Source: Nitrospirota bacterium (GTDB lineage: Bacteria > Nitrospirota_A > Leptospirillia > Leptospirillales > Leptospirillaceae). Taken from it: a stretch of 11,501 nucleotides of DNA. Positions within the stretch are counted from its first letter, which is position 1, and each line of letters opens with the position of its first letter. Location: contig DAIBSV010000058.1 of assembly GCA_027415455.1 (NCBI GenBank), forward strand, positions 1 to 11,501, given 5' to 3'. Below the pieces are notes generated by a model. The model did no database searches and had not been told where the DNA came from. It worked only from the letters and a program-made list of their open reading frames with translations. Positions 1 to 6,878 of this stretch are shown here, piece by piece. The translations under genes were made by a program, and so were the position numbers.

Positions 1-69
1 CCCACACGATCTCGACCGGACCGAAAGGGTCGGTCGCCCAGGTTTAGGACTGCCCAGACCGTCGTGTGG
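1..69 (+). repeat. Copy A of a ~69-bp dispersed repeat
   Basis: This segment aligns without gaps to the reverse complement of 3552-3620, at roughly 80% identity by hand count (about 55 of 69 positions). The best-kept blocks are CGAAAGGGTCG, CAGGTTTAGG and GTCGTG. In this copy the two ends are complementary: CCACACGA at 2-9 can pair with TCGTGTGG at 62-69. Inside is a second possible stem, CGACC with GGTCG, around a GAAAG loop. No gene here is convincing, although two frames are open for a short way. It could be an extragenic repeat, a small structured RNA, or the decayed end of a gene. Confidence 0.6.
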
Positions 70-126
70 TTAAGGCGCTCCTATGGCCAGGTCAAGCAGG
101 AAGGGCCGGCCCGAGTTCCGGGCAAG

Positions 127-336
127 TCACCGCTTCAAGTCGGTCTTCGCGATGAAGGTGAGCACGCGTTGCATCAGTAGGGCGGCCGCCTTGGGATCGT
201 AGTCGGAAAGGTTGCTGTCCGCGAACAGATCACGGTCGCCGGGATAGAGAAAGAGTGCGCTCTCCTTCACGATGCTGACCAGTCTTCGGGCCGCGTCAAG
301 GTCTCCTTCCTGCACCCACTTGTCTCCTTCCATCAT
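127..336 (-). CDS. Small hypothetical protein (69 aa)
   Basis: I do not recognise the family. The product is soluble, charged and mostly helical, with no signal peptide or membrane segment. It contains DAARRLVSIVKESALFLYPG and ends in LTFIAKTDLKR. The amino-acid mix looks like a real protein rather than a shadow frame, and the gene is divergent from the membrane-protein run that starts near 335-383. A TTG six bases upstream would add two residues. I prefer the ATG at 336; a second ATG follows at 333. I see no good Shine-Dalgarno or TATA element. It could also be a fragment of a larger helical-repeat protein. Confidence 0.4.
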   Translation of the reverse strand: MMEGDKWVQEGDLDAARRLVSIVKESALFLYPGDRDLFADSNLSDYDPKAAALLMQRVLTFIAKTDLKR

Positions 337-382
337 GTACAATGACTGGAAGAGTGGAGATTCTCTGGGGATCGTCTGTGCG

Positions 383-550
383 ATGGCCGCTTTGGTTGAC
401 TGGCTGGGTGGAGCACTTTATGTCACCGTGGCGGGTTTCGTTTGGCTAACGGGAGTGTGGATTTCTATGGTTGCGGCTGGCGGCGGCATATGGGAGAAGG
501 CGTGGGAGGGCATCCCGTATGCCATCGGAGCAAACGAGGGTTCATGGTGA
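383..550 (+). CDS. Very small membrane protein (55 aa)
   Basis: The product has one strong hydrophobic segment at about residues 9-33 (GGALYVTVAGFVWLTGVW and onward), then a short Trp-rich polar tail ending GANEGSW. This predicts a single-pass membrane peptide. The stop codon overlaps the start of the next gene (ATGGTGA), which suggests translational coupling. An in-frame ATG at 335 would give 71 aa and overlap the divergent gene's start, so the true start is uncertain. The family is unknown. The coupling and the membrane nature of all three consecutive genes argue that it is real. Confidence 0.5.
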   Translation: MAALVDWLGGALYVTVAGFVWLTGVWISMVAAGGGIWEKAWEGIPYAIGANEGSW

Positions 551-756
551 GCAACTCTGAGCGCGACCCTGTCAGCGTGGCGGCGTACATCTTTGGGGGG
601 GCCGGCGCCGTCGCGATGGTCTATGGGATGTGGGTAGCCCATGACGTGGTCACTGCCGTCAGTGGCGGAGTATTGGTACTATCCATCGCGATAGTGCTCA
701 TGGCCAAAAGGATAAGCCGGCTGGAAGAAAGGCTAGCAGTGAGGACGGCTCCATAG
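544..756 (+). CDS. Small two-pass membrane protein (70 aa)
   Basis: The protein starts MVSNSERDPVSVAAYIF. It has two hydrophobic segments at about residues 11-30 and 35-52, followed by a charged helical tail (KRISRLEERLAVRTAP) that could form a short coiled coil. The ATG at 544 overlaps the TGA of the preceding gene, and this supports the start over the longer upstream frame that opens at 442. The next gene begins 11 bases after the stop. I do not recognise a family. It is probably a membrane partner of its two neighbours, inferred only from position. Confidence 0.55.
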   Translation: MVSNSERDPVSVAAYIFGGAGAVAMVYGMWVAHDVVTAVSGGVLVLSIAIVLMAKRISRLEERLAVRTAP

Positions 757-767
757 GGGCCCCTCCC

Positions 768-1532
768 ATGCTGCCTCGGGTTTGTACACAGTGTGAGTTC
801 GGGACACTTTTTTCGTCTACTCCCGGGCCTGCGAGCTACTCTCAGGGAGGTCCCGGGGTAGTTCCTGCCCCCTATTCTTCCAGTGGCGGTGGAGGTGGGG
901 GTGGATACGCGGGCCCTCTACGAGTCGAGCAGTGGGGATCAGTCGACGCGCGTGCGATGCGCTACGTCATAGTCGCGGCGATCCTCAGTGCCATCTCGTA
1001 CCCCGTCGGCATAGCTCTTACGATTGCCCTCGGCGGAACACTCACCTACGCGATCACGGGCCTGACGGGCTACATCGGACTAGGCGCCGGCGACCTCATC
1101 GCGCTCTTGGTCGTCTCAGGAGTCTTCACGGCGACCTCATTCGCGCTGTACGGCCGCGCCTTCCAGACCCTCACGCCGAAGGACCAGGGTCTGCGGACCC
1201 CGTCGGTCCTGGCGTGGGTCGCGATTGTCGGGGGAGTGATTCTGCTCACGGGCGATGGTATTCAAGATTGGTCCGTCCACGACACAGGGCTGGTAGTGCC
1301 GGCGGAGATCACCCTTGGCATCGGCGCGTTGATCTTCGTGGTCGGAGTGTTGGTGGGAATCTGGCTTGGCCTTTGGAGGCTGGGATCGCGCTACGGCCGC
1401 GTCCTGTTCAAGGTCGGGATGGTGCTCACGATCGTCCCCTTCGTTGGGGGCATCCTCATCCTCGTTGCCGCGTGGGAGGTCCGTAAGCTCGCATCGAGGG
1501 GCGGTCCTCCCAGCGCCTGGCCCGTCGGATAG
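768..1532 (+). CDS. DUF973-like archaeal membrane protein (254 aa)
   Basis: The N-terminus carries a CTQC pair (residues 6-9) that looks like half of a zinc ribbon. A Pro/Gly/Ser linker with a run of glycines follows, at about residues 18-50. Five or so membrane segments start near residue 65. The C-terminal part, with LGLWRLGSRYGRVLFKVG followed by VPFVGGILILVAAWEV, matches my recollection of the archaeal DUF973 pattern (YxLGxxYGxxLxKVGxIL...IPxxG). The function of that family is unknown. The start lies 11 bases after the previous stop, so the three genes probably form one transcript. No Shine-Dalgarno sequence is visible. Only one CxxC is present, so the ribbon may be incomplete or the start may be misplaced. 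Confidence 0.6.
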   Translation: MLPRVCTQCEFGTLFSSTPGPASYSQGGPGVVPAPYSSSGGGGGGGYAGPLRVEQWGSVDARAMRYVIVAAILSAISYPVGIALTIALGGTLTYAITGLTGYIGLGAGDLIALLVVSGVFTATSFALYGRAFQTLTPKDQGLRTPSVLAWVAIVGGVILLTGDGIQDWSVHDTGLVVPAEITLGIGALIFVVGVLVGIWLGLWRLGSRYGRVLFKVGMVLTIVPFVGGILILVAAWEVRKLASRGGPPSAWPVG

Positions 1533-1890
1533 CGGAGCCGACGACGGGGTTCTTCGACGTCTGAGGAGGCAGGCGCTACGCTCCGACGCCGCCAGTGACA
1601 TGATGGTCTGGGTCCGAGGGATTACTGACGATGCGGGAAATCGCCTCCGGGGAGTCGCTCGGAACGATCAGAACGTTATCGAAGCGAAGCGGGCCGAAGG
1701 GGCTGGCCCCGGCGCAGGGATTCACGTCTCCGGATGCCGTCGAGTTCCAAGGAGCTCGATTCAGGTTCAATTCGGAAGAGAGCGCATCGAACGTCAGAAT
1801 CGTCAGGGCCGAAACCGCGGCGCACACTGAGGGTCTTGCCACTGGACGCGTTGGGTACAAGCCCCATCGACCCGTGCGCGAGAATCCGTC
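1533..1890 (+). other. Gene-poor spacer with ambiguous ORFs
   Basis: About 360 bases separate the DUF973-like gene from the promoter of the surface protein. Overlapping frames are open on both strands, notably 1631-1915 (+) and 1576-1860 (-), each 94 codons. Neither has a convincing start signal, hydrophobic pattern or recognised domain. The plus frame runs through the TATA box of the next gene. They could be shadows of GC-rich sequence or remnants of a decayed gene. I see no hairpin terminator or RNA gene here. Confidence 0.35.
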
Positions 1891-1891
1891 C

Positions 1892-1898
1892 TTTTATA
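1892..1898 (+). promoter_or_regulatory. TATA box of the surface protein gene
   Basis: TTTTATA is centred about 26 bases before the ATG at 1921, the usual archaeal distance from TATA box to transcription start. The transcript is therefore probably leaderless. This placement chooses the ATG at 1921 over the in-frame TTG at 1912. Confidence 0.6.
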
Positions 1899-1920
1899 CA
1901 CGTGAAGCCAGTTGATAGAC

Positions 1921-3387
1921 ATGGCCAAGCCTCGACTTCCGGCATTCGGCTCCCGACGGCGGATCGCTTGGGCAACCGTTGTCTCCGTGACAGTCGCCGT
2001 CGTGGTTATCGTCGGACTGGTTCAGCCATCCGCAATCTGGCCGTTCTTCCGAAGTCCTTCTGCAGCACCAGCTGATTCGATACAGGTGTCCGTTGTCACC
2101 CCAGGTGGCCAACCGGTGTCCGGCGCGTCGGTACAAGGGATGATGGTGGCCCCGGGCCAAGGACTCCAAACGGTGTTCTCCGGCCTCACCGGCTCTGCCG
2201 GAAGTGTCCTCTTCACGAGTCCGCCCGCACTCCTAGCTCTCTCCGAGTCGTGGGTTGGCGTATTAGGGTTGAGCACTCTCAAGTACACCAGCCCCAATCT
2301 CGTCGTGATCGCGACGTTAACGACTCCTAACGGGACCTATTTCACCGTGACCTCACCGGAATGGACCGTCCCGGCGATCTTGGCGGGCCAGTCCGCATCC
2401 GCAACTGCGGTCCTGAACCTGAGCGCACCACCTCAGTTCGCCGGTGCTGCGAGCTCCATCGGGGAGGTCAGCCTGCCGTTCGACCATCCGTTATTGTGCT
2501 CGAGATGGGTGGTGGACCAGTCCAACTGGTATCCGGATTCCTCGAGCGTGAGCTGGATCAACATCAACGCGGTAACCGTCGATAGGAACTACTCGTCCGC
2601 CAACGCCTACGCCTTGATCACGTCCACTATCTACTCGGCGTCGTCGGCCAGCTTCTACATCGGCCTCGCCTACGGCGTCAACCTGCCCCAGGGCGGGTCG
2701 GCGACGTTTGAGGGACCTTCGGCGTCGCTCTGGTCGACAAGCGCGAGCGCATCTATGATTCGTGGAGCCGATGTACCGTCGCCGGGAGTTTACACGATCG
2801 TGATCCAGGGCCAAGCCTTGGGCCAGCTGCTTCAGTTGTATCAGTGGCAGTCGTACACCTACTGTGATGGCCCGGCCCCTAGTGGAGCGGGCACCGACCA
2901 GTACCAATACCAAGTCGGCCTACTCAACATCTCCGTCAGCAACGGGGCGATTGTGAGCGACGCTCTGCCCGTGCTCGCTCCTTGGGAGTCCCAGATCAAC
3001 CAGTCGTTTCCGTTAACCGGAGTCCTGACCGCTTCCGGCACCGGATCCTCTCCCGACTCCCCCTACTACGATTTCCAGAGTTCGCAACTGGTCGATACCT
3101 ACCTCAGTCAAACCAGCTGGGTCAATGTCGCGGTCGATATCGGGGCCATGCTCGCTTGGGCGGCATCGCCAGTGGATTTCGGCTCGACCATCCCCCTGGC
3201 GGTGGGACTCATGCTCGTCGCCGGTTATACGTCGTCTACCGTGTCTTACACCAATTCTGGGATTCAATACGACGCCCCGGTGGGATACACGGTCCATGTT
3301 GACTTCAGTGTCGGCACCGTGGATTACACGCTGGCCAACGGGAACAGCGGGGTTGTTCCGTTGATGAACTCCGAGGTCTTCGATTAG
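1921..3387 (+). CDS. Anchored surface protein (488 aa)
   Basis: A short basic N-terminus (KPRLPAFGSRRR) is followed by one hydrophobic segment at about residues 15-36, then a long extracytoplasmic region rich in Ser, Thr, Gly and aromatic residues. Residues 53-75 (SIQVSVVTPGGQPVSGASVQ) look like the first strands of a carboxypeptidase-regulatory or Ig-like beta domain, a fold common in archaeal cell-surface proteins. Two cysteines lie far apart, in LLCSRW and TYCDG. There are several N-x-S/T sites, including NLS, NYS, NIS and NQS. A second hydrophobic stretch (TIPLAVGLMLVAGYTSS) lies near residue 425. The C-terminus is beta-like and ends NSEVFD. The exact function is unknown. The start is set by the TATA box, and the gene appears monocistronic. 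Confidence 0.75.
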   Translation: MAKPRLPAFGSRRRIAWATVVSVTVAVVVIVGLVQPSAIWPFFRSPSAAPADSIQVSVVTPGGQPVSGASVQGMMVAPGQGLQTVFSGLTGSAGSVLFTSPPALLALSESWVGVLGLSTLKYTSPNLVVIATLTTPNGTYFTVTSPEWTVPAILAGQSASATAVLNLSAPPQFAGAASSIGEVSLPFDHPLLCSRWVVDQSNWYPDSSSVSWININAVTVDRNYSSANAYALITSTIYSASSASFYIGLAYGVNLPQGGSATFEGPSASLWSTSASASMIRGADVPSPGVYTIVIQGQALGQLLQLYQWQSYTYCDGPAPSGAGTDQYQYQVGLLNISVSNGAIVSDALPVLAPWESQINQSFPLTGVLTASGTGSSPDSPYYDFQSSQLVDTYLSQTSWVNVAVDIGAMLAWAASPVDFGSTIPLAVGLMLVAGYTSSTVSYTNSGIQYDAPVGYTVHVDFSVGTVDYTLANGNSGVVPLMNSEVFD

Positions 3388-3468
3388 CCTGCGCGTAGCC
3401 ATTCAGGTTTCTGAACTGCCCGAGGGACTTGGTTCCCGTGGAGCGTAAGATCTTTCCGGCCCACCAAT

Positions 3469-3485
3469 CCCTCGCGAAGCGAGGG
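3469..3485. repeat. 7-bp hairpin with GAA loop
   Basis: CCCTCGC and GCGAGGG pair perfectly around GAA. The core GCGAAGC is known from DNA studies as an unusually stable mini-hairpin. It lies 82 bases after the surface protein stop and between convergent genes, so a transcription-ending or boundary role is possible. No T-run follows it. Confidence 0.5.
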
Positions 3486-3551
3486 CAACGTGAGCTTCCT
3501 GGCGCTCGAGATTACGCTTGAGGATCATGCCAAGGGGAAGGTGCACCTAGC

Positions 3552-3620
3552 CCGCACGACGTTCCGGTCAGGCCTAAACCTGACCGAGCGACCCTTTCGA
3601 ACCGGTCAAGATACTGTGGC
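3552..3620 (-). repeat. Copy B of the ~69-bp dispersed repeat
   Basis: The reverse complement matches 1-69 without gaps at roughly 80% identity. The match runs across the last four codons and the stop of the methyltransferase gene (3606-4433) into its 3' flank. In this copy 3565-3572 and 3579-3586 form a perfect 8-bp stem (CGGTCAGG with CCTGACCG), which is broken in copy A. The outer stem of copy A is absent here. The primary sequence is therefore conserved better than any one fold. Confidence 0.6.
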
Positions 3621-4433
3621 TTCCGGTCCGCCCGGGCGTCGTGCGACCGCGAGGAAACGGTGTGCCTCCAAGCTCCAGCGTCCGTGCTGCTGGATCATGC
3701 GGTGGATACCTTCGAGCACCGGTCGGAAGCGGGCCACCGAGAAGCCGGGCACCTCCCAAGGAGCCGCGCGAAGAAAGTATACGACCGCCCCGACGTCGAG
3801 GAAGGCCTCGCTCCAGGAAGCTTCCCGAAGCGTTCGGACCTCGAGGCCGGCCGCCGCGATCTCCTGACCGAACTCGGACAAGCTACCGAGGTGGTTGTGG
3901 GCCGGCTCGGAGGCAACTCCGAACCAGCGGTCAAGACTCTCGTAGTTCCGGGGCCCGATCTGTTGCGTCACGAAGGTACCCCCGGGTCTCAGGACCCGGG
4001 CGACCTCAGCGGCGTCGAAAGCTTCGTGCCTCGCAAGCACGAGATCCACAGATCTCTCGGCAAGGTCGATGTGCTGATCTTCTCGGATCGGCAGGACTCG
4101 GACACCGAGCGGGTTCAGCCGAGCTCTAGCGACCTCGAGGTTGGGCGGGTAGCCCTCGGTCGCCACCACCATGGACGGGAGCGGGGAAAGCGACATCAGA
4201 AACTCCCCCCCGCCCGTACCCAAGTCGAGGAGCGTGGAGGCGGGTTCGAGATGCGCCGTGACGATGGCCCGAAGGTCCCATGGGGGCTCTCCCCGTTGCC
4301 ATCGGCGCCCCAGGACCGTGAAGTCCCATCCCGCGATCGGGAGCGACTCGGCGTCGGCGAGGAGTTGGTCCAGCTCATTCATGAGAGAGGGAGAGAATGA
4401 TCCAGGCTCGGCGGGCGTCTTAACTGATGCCAT
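3606..4433 (-). CDS. Class I SAM-dependent methyltransferase (275 aa)
   Basis: This is a Rossmann-fold methyltransferase that transfers a methyl group from S-adenosylmethionine; the substrate is unknown. Motif I is LLDLGTGGGEFL at residues 68-79. The acidic residue at the end of strand 2 is E93 in ATEGYPPNLEVAR. A post-strand-4 LRPGGTFVTQQIG lies at 148-160. The N-terminal 60 residues are helical (LMNELDQLLADAESLPIAGW). The length fits small-molecule methyltransferases of the UbiE-like kind. The start is supported by AAAGGAG five bases upstream. The last codons and the stop lie in a dispersed repeat. A divergent gene starts about 130 bases away. Confidence 0.85.
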   Translation of the reverse strand: MASVKTPAEPGSFSPSLMNELDQLLADAESLPIAGWDFTVLGRRWQRGEPPWDLRAIVTAHLEPASTLLDLGTGGGEFLMSLSPLPSMVVATEGYPPNLEVARARLNPLGVRVLPIREDQHIDLAERSVDLVLARHEAFDAAEVARVLRPGGTFVTQQIGPRNYESLDRWFGVASEPAHNHLGSLSEFGQEIAAAGLEVRTLREASWSEAFLDVGAVVYFLRAAPWEVPGFSVARFRPVLEGIHRMIQQHGRWSLEAHRFLAVARRPGGPEATVS

Positions 4434-4438
4434 CGTGT

Positions 4439-4445
4439 CTCCTTT
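4439..4445 (-). promoter_or_regulatory. Shine-Dalgarno site of the methyltransferase
   Basis: AAAGGAG on the minus strand ends five bases before the ATG at 4433. It fixes the start and implies a leadered transcript, unlike most genes in this window. Confidence 0.6.
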
Positions 4446-4564
4446 GGTTCAATACCCCGGGCCGATGCTCAGACGAAACGCGTGAGATCAGACACAAGAA
4501 AGGGAAAAGGCGCCACGAATCCCTCGGGTCAGTGGACCTCTCCCCCGGTGAGGCGTTGGATCGA

Positions 4565-5107
4565 ATGGAAGGCGGAACCGAAGGAGTCACCCCCGTTGCC
4601 GAGACGGCGGCAGCTTGGGAATCGACTTTCCGCTCCGCGCTCGACCGGTTGGCGGCGTCCTCCGTTTCGGGCCATCTTCGCGCCTTGATTCGCACCGACG
4701 CGAGTCATGTCATGTACCGAGTTCCTGCGTCACTTCTTCTTCAACTTCCTACGGAGAGCCGCGTACCCGAATCGCTCTCGCTCTTCGCCTCGCAGTACCT
4801 GATTCTGCTCGAGGCAGGGACCGTCGACCTGATCATCGAGGATATTCGAGTCGGTCCCAACGTCCTCAGTCCCGTTTCGACCGTGCAAGGCCTGCTCCTG
4901 CCGTCGATCGTCCGCGGGAAGGACTCTTCGGGAACCCCTCGAGAGCTACGAGCGGCCCTGTTCGTTCCCGGATTCGTGGCCCTCCCTGCCCATGTTTCGA
5001 AGGTGGAAGGGGCTGCGGAAGTGGCGGTCTACTTTGGACCATCGGCCATCGTCTGTGCCCTGTACGACGCGCCAGGGGACGCTGTCCTTCTGGACGTCGT
5101 GCGCTGA
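4565..5107 (+). CDS. Hypothetical alpha/beta protein (180 aa)
   Basis: I do not recognise the family. No signal peptide or transmembrane segment is evident. An N-terminal helical part (ETAAAWESTFRSALDRLAAS) is followed by alternating hydrophobic strands, including YRVPASLLLQLP, QYLILLEAGTVDLIIEDIRV and GAAEVAVYFGPSAIVCALYD, ending AVLLDVVR. This suggests a soluble alpha/beta domain of normal composition. The frame is open back to 4427, but the upstream part is polar and repetitive in charge (RHKKGKRRHES), so I prefer the ATG at 4565. The gene is divergent from the methyltransferase. Nothing in the sequence shows its role. Confidence 0.6.
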   Translation: MEGGTEGVTPVAETAAAWESTFRSALDRLAASSVSGHLRALIRTDASHVMYRVPASLLLQLPTESRVPESLSLFASQYLILLEAGTVDLIIEDIRVGPNVLSPVSTVQGLLLPSIVRGKDSSGTPRELRAALFVPGFVALPAHVSKVEGAAEVAVYFGPSAIVCALYDAPGDAVLLDVVR

Positions 5108-5200
5108 TTCTTAGCGGGTCGGGCCCTCCATCGACGAGGACGCATGTAGACGACGCCAAGACTGGGCAATCGCTCCTTCCCTCGCCCCAGCTATAGTCCA
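5108..5200 (+). other. Short spacer before the IS3-like remnant
   Basis: This short stretch lies between the hypothetical gene and the first recognisable transposase codons. I see no gene, hairpin or promoter in it. The true left boundary of the mobile remnant may lie inside. Confidence 0.3.
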
Positions 5201-5426
5201 ATGGAGGATTCATCGGGCGGAACCTACATAACCGGGATGATCGAAAGGTACCGGTTACCGCAAGATGGACTACCTTTGGGTGACCGAGCCGACGCGCTTC
5301 ACGGAGACCCGAGAGCCGCGGACCGAGGCGCTGCGGCCTTACAACGAGGAGCGGTCCCACTCCTCGCTCGACTATCTCACGCCGACCGAGTACGAAAAGA
5401 AGAAACAGGAGGAAGCGAAACCATGA
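5201..5426 (+). pseudogene. IS3-family transposase (OrfB), 3' remnant
   Basis: This is the C-terminal end of an rve/DDE integrase of the IS3 group, the enzyme that cuts and joins the element's ends. The first part reads GGTYITGMIERY, matching the family pattern GNPYDNxxIEr that holds the third catalytic acid (Glu at 5243-5245). A frameshift then occurs near 5249-5265, and the frame continues as MDYLWVTEPTRF to YNEERSHSSLDYLTPTEY, the usual ending of these transposases, with a Lys/Glu tail and stop at 5424. The first two catalytic Asp residues and all of OrfA are missing, so it is inactive. An end-like sequence follows at 5457-5477. Confidence 0.75.
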
Positions 5427-5456
5427 ACGACGAGCGGGACCGAGCCAGGGACGGGC

Positions 5457-5477
5457 CTCTCCCCCCACCGCCCCCTG
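5457..5477. repeat. Right terminal inverted repeat of the IS3-like element
   Basis: The reverse complement reads GGGGCGGTGGGGGGAGAG. It matches GGGCGTGGGGGGAGA at 7587-7601 with one extra base. The position, 30 bases after the transposase stop, is what an IS right end should show. The exact terminus is unclear. Confidence 0.5.
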
Positions 5478-5573
5478 CCTACCTGTACAAACCGGAGGGG
5501 TACGCGTCATCGTTCGCCACCCAGTCGCTCCACCCTTCACTCCTCGGGAAGGGCGGGTCCTCTTTCTCGTTGA

Positions 5574-6302
5574 CTAGCCACGGGCTGTGGAAAAGGTCAC
5601 GAATTGTGTAAGACCTAGGAAGTCCCACGGAGTTTGAGGGGTGACCGAGGACCCACTCACAACCAACGAGCCCGAAGAGGGCGACGGGAACAGGGAGCCG
5701 TTTGTTGTCGTCACGTTAAAGTGGTACGTCCCGCTTTCTCCTACCAGGTAGGAGAAACTCATGGCATTCGCGAAGAGATTCGAGCCGTTGAAGCCGGCGC
5801 TCCACAGGACGCCACCCCGGAGTCCCGATTCTGTGAGCGTAACGAGATATGGGGGCCCTGACGGGGACAGTAGAGTACTCACACAACATCGTGCGCGAAA
5901 GGTGACGCGGATGCCCACCGAGGCTCCTTGAATGTGCAACGGACTGCTCCGAGAGATAGTTGCGTTGTAAAGAACGGGACCCGGCACGCCCACGAGGAAC
6001 GGGTAACTTCCATTGGCAAGCTCGAAGGACAAGGACGAGGCGTTCGTCGAGACGACCGTGCCGTTGAAGGAGAGGGGGGAGCAGGCAAGGCATAGCGTGC
6101 CGTTGAACAGGACGCTCCATGTGGTTCCGGTGGGGAGTCCTGTCTCGGTGAATGTCGCAAGGTAGGGGCCCGGCAGCGACGGAGGGCCTGAAGAAGAAGA
6201 GGGCGCGGCCGAAGGAGTCAGGATCTTCGGGATAACGAATCCTCCGAGGATGGCGGCCGTCGCAACGGCCGCGGCCACAACAACCACCGCCCAGCGCCTC
6301 AT
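5574..6302 (-). CDS. Membrane-anchored surface protein with two ETGLP-type repeats (242 aa)
   Basis: An N-terminal MRRW is followed by a hydrophobic segment (about residues 4-24), a Pro/Ser linker (29-46) and two related beta-rich domains. Domain 1 starts YLATFTETGLPTGTTWSVLF at 48-67. Domain 2 starts YLVTLTESGLRGGVLWSAGF at 152-171. The FTETGLPxGTxWSV motif is common in exported proteins of uncultured Thermoplasmatota; its function is not known. There are several N-glycosylation-type sites (NGT, NAS, NGS, NAT) and cysteines in CLAC and RCC. The protein should sit on the outer face of the membrane. Its promoter and first 52 codons are duplicated at 7719-8036. The C-terminus after TQFVTFSTARG is short and may be truncated near the IS3 remnant. 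Confidence 0.75.
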   Translation of the reverse strand: MRRWAVVVVAAAVATAAILGGFVIPKILTPSAAPSSSSGPPSLPGPYLATFTETGLPTGTTWSVLFNGTLCLACSPLSFNGTVVSTNASSLSFELANGSYPFLVGVPGPVLYNATISRSSPLHIQGASVGIRVTFRARCCVSTLLSPSGPPYLVTLTESGLRGGVLWSAGFNGSNLFANAMSFSYLVGESGTYHFNVTTTNGSLFPSPSSGSLVVSGSSVTPQTPWDFLGLTQFVTFSTARG

Positions 6303-6464
6303 GCCAACGGACCAGGGGCGCCCCGACGTTTAAACTCTATGAACGACTCTTCCTCGGCGCGCTTCCCCTCCCGCTACCGACCTGTGCCTCACCTTTTGTC
6401 CGTCCGCCGGGCCCGACGACCCGGTTCTCCATGCGTTCAGCGACCTGCCGTCCGATTCATTCTC
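6147..6464. repeat. Long direct repeat, copy 1
   Basis: This segment matches 7719-8036 with only four substitutions in 318 bases by hand comparison (at 6246, 6306, 6316 and 6403). The similarity fades over the next 30 bases and ends at a shared GTTCAGACCCGAG. The repeat holds the start and promoter of the surface protein gene and about 130 bases upstream. The near identity means a recent duplication. Confidence 0.9.
6329..6334 (-). promoter_or_regulatory. TATA box of the surface protein gene
   Basis: TTTAAA lies about 29 bases before the ATG at 6302, so transcription should start within a few bases of the start codon. The same box is present in the duplicated copy at 7901-7906. Confidence 0.5.
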
Positions 6465-6559
6465 CCACGTATCCCCACGCGTTCAGACCCGAGCCGAGGC
6501 CGACAAGCCGGGCCGAGAACCGTCGCCCGGGGTCGGCGAAGCGGTCTGATCCCTTTCTC
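6465..6559 (+). other. Spacer between the duplicated segment and the IS21-like end
   Basis: This is GC-rich sequence with no gene signal. It marks the junction between the duplicated promoter region and the IS21-like remnant. Confidence 0.3.
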
Positions 6560-6782
6560 TGTAGTGCGTCACGAAAAGTGAGCCGATTCTAGTCATGAAT
6601 TTTGAGCCACCCTGCCTCTCCCGAGACCCTCCGCAGGGAGACGGCGGAATCTGTGTTGACCATGGAAGACTGGGCCTCGGTACGCCATCTGCACTCGCAA
6701 GGGCTACCCTACCGAGCCATCGCCCGGAAGCGCGGTCTCAGCCGCAACACGGTTCGGAAGTATCTCGCCGACGCGCGCGACC
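6560..6782 (+). mobile_element. Left end of an IS21-like element (truncated)
   Basis: The piece begins with a plausible 5'-TG end (TGTAGTGCGTCACG). Two spaced direct repeats follow at 6568-6608, and then the first codons of an IstA-type transposase at 6662. IS21 elements typically carry repeated transposase-binding sites inside each end, and this fits. The rest of istA, all of istB and the right end are missing from the window. The 3' limit is placed where similarity to the family stops being recognisable and is approximate. Confidence 0.55.
6568..6608 (+). repeat. Two 17-bp direct repeats in the IS21-like end
   Basis: GTCACGAAAAGTGAGCC at 6568 and GTCATGAATTTTGAGCC at 6592 match at 13 of 17 positions. 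They are 24 bases apart, close to two helical turns plus a few bases. They are likely transposase-binding sites. Confidence 0.55.
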
Positions 6783-6862
6783 TCCGCCTCAGCGCCTACG
6801 ATCTGCGCTTCCTCCTCCGTCTCCAGCCCGCGCTCGGCGGCTTCGGGCGGAACCTCCGGTAA
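6662..6862 (+). pseudogene. istA: IS21-family transposase IstA, N-terminal fragment
   Basis: From the ATG at 6662 the protein reads MEDWASVRHLHSQGLPYRAI, continuing through ARKRGLSRNTVRKYL. This is the helix-turn-helix at the start of IstA transposases, which binds the element's ends. After KYLAD (about residue 39) the sequence no longer resembles the family and stops after 66 codons at 6862. The catalytic rve domain is absent, so the fragment is not a working transposase. The part after residue 40 is probably host sequence beyond a deletion point. An in-frame start at 6602 exists but lies in the element's terminal repeats. Confidence 0.65.
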
Positions 6863-6878
6863 CCCACCCGACGCCCGT

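Noticed and set aside
1..180. A plus-strand frame open from the window edge to 180
   Set aside because: The composition is Arg/Pro/Gly-rich and it overlaps both the repeat element and the minus-strand gene at 127-336. The two repeat copies differ without clear codon bias in this frame.
3490..3867. A 125-codon plus-strand frame starting MSFLALEITLEDHAKG
   Set aside because: Most of it is antisense to the methyltransferase gene. In the section matching copy A, differences fall mainly at first and second codon positions, which is not how a coding frame varies.
3660..4400. A long 246-codon plus-strand frame
   Set aside because: It is wholly antisense to the methyltransferase, which has all the expected motifs and a Shine-Dalgarno site. 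This is a GC-rich shadow.
5201..5611. A 136-codon ORF read as a single new gene
   Set aside because: Its beginning is the IS3 transposase GMIERY segment, and beyond the frameshift the neighbouring frame carries the family's conserved ending. It is a decayed transposase, not a new gene.
6339..6581. A plus-strand frame starting MNDSSSARFPSRYR, found again at 7911-8168
   Set aside because: The two copies look conserved only because the DNA is recently duplicated. The frame is Arg/Pro-rich shadow sequence upstream of the surface gene and the copies diverge at the end of the repeat.
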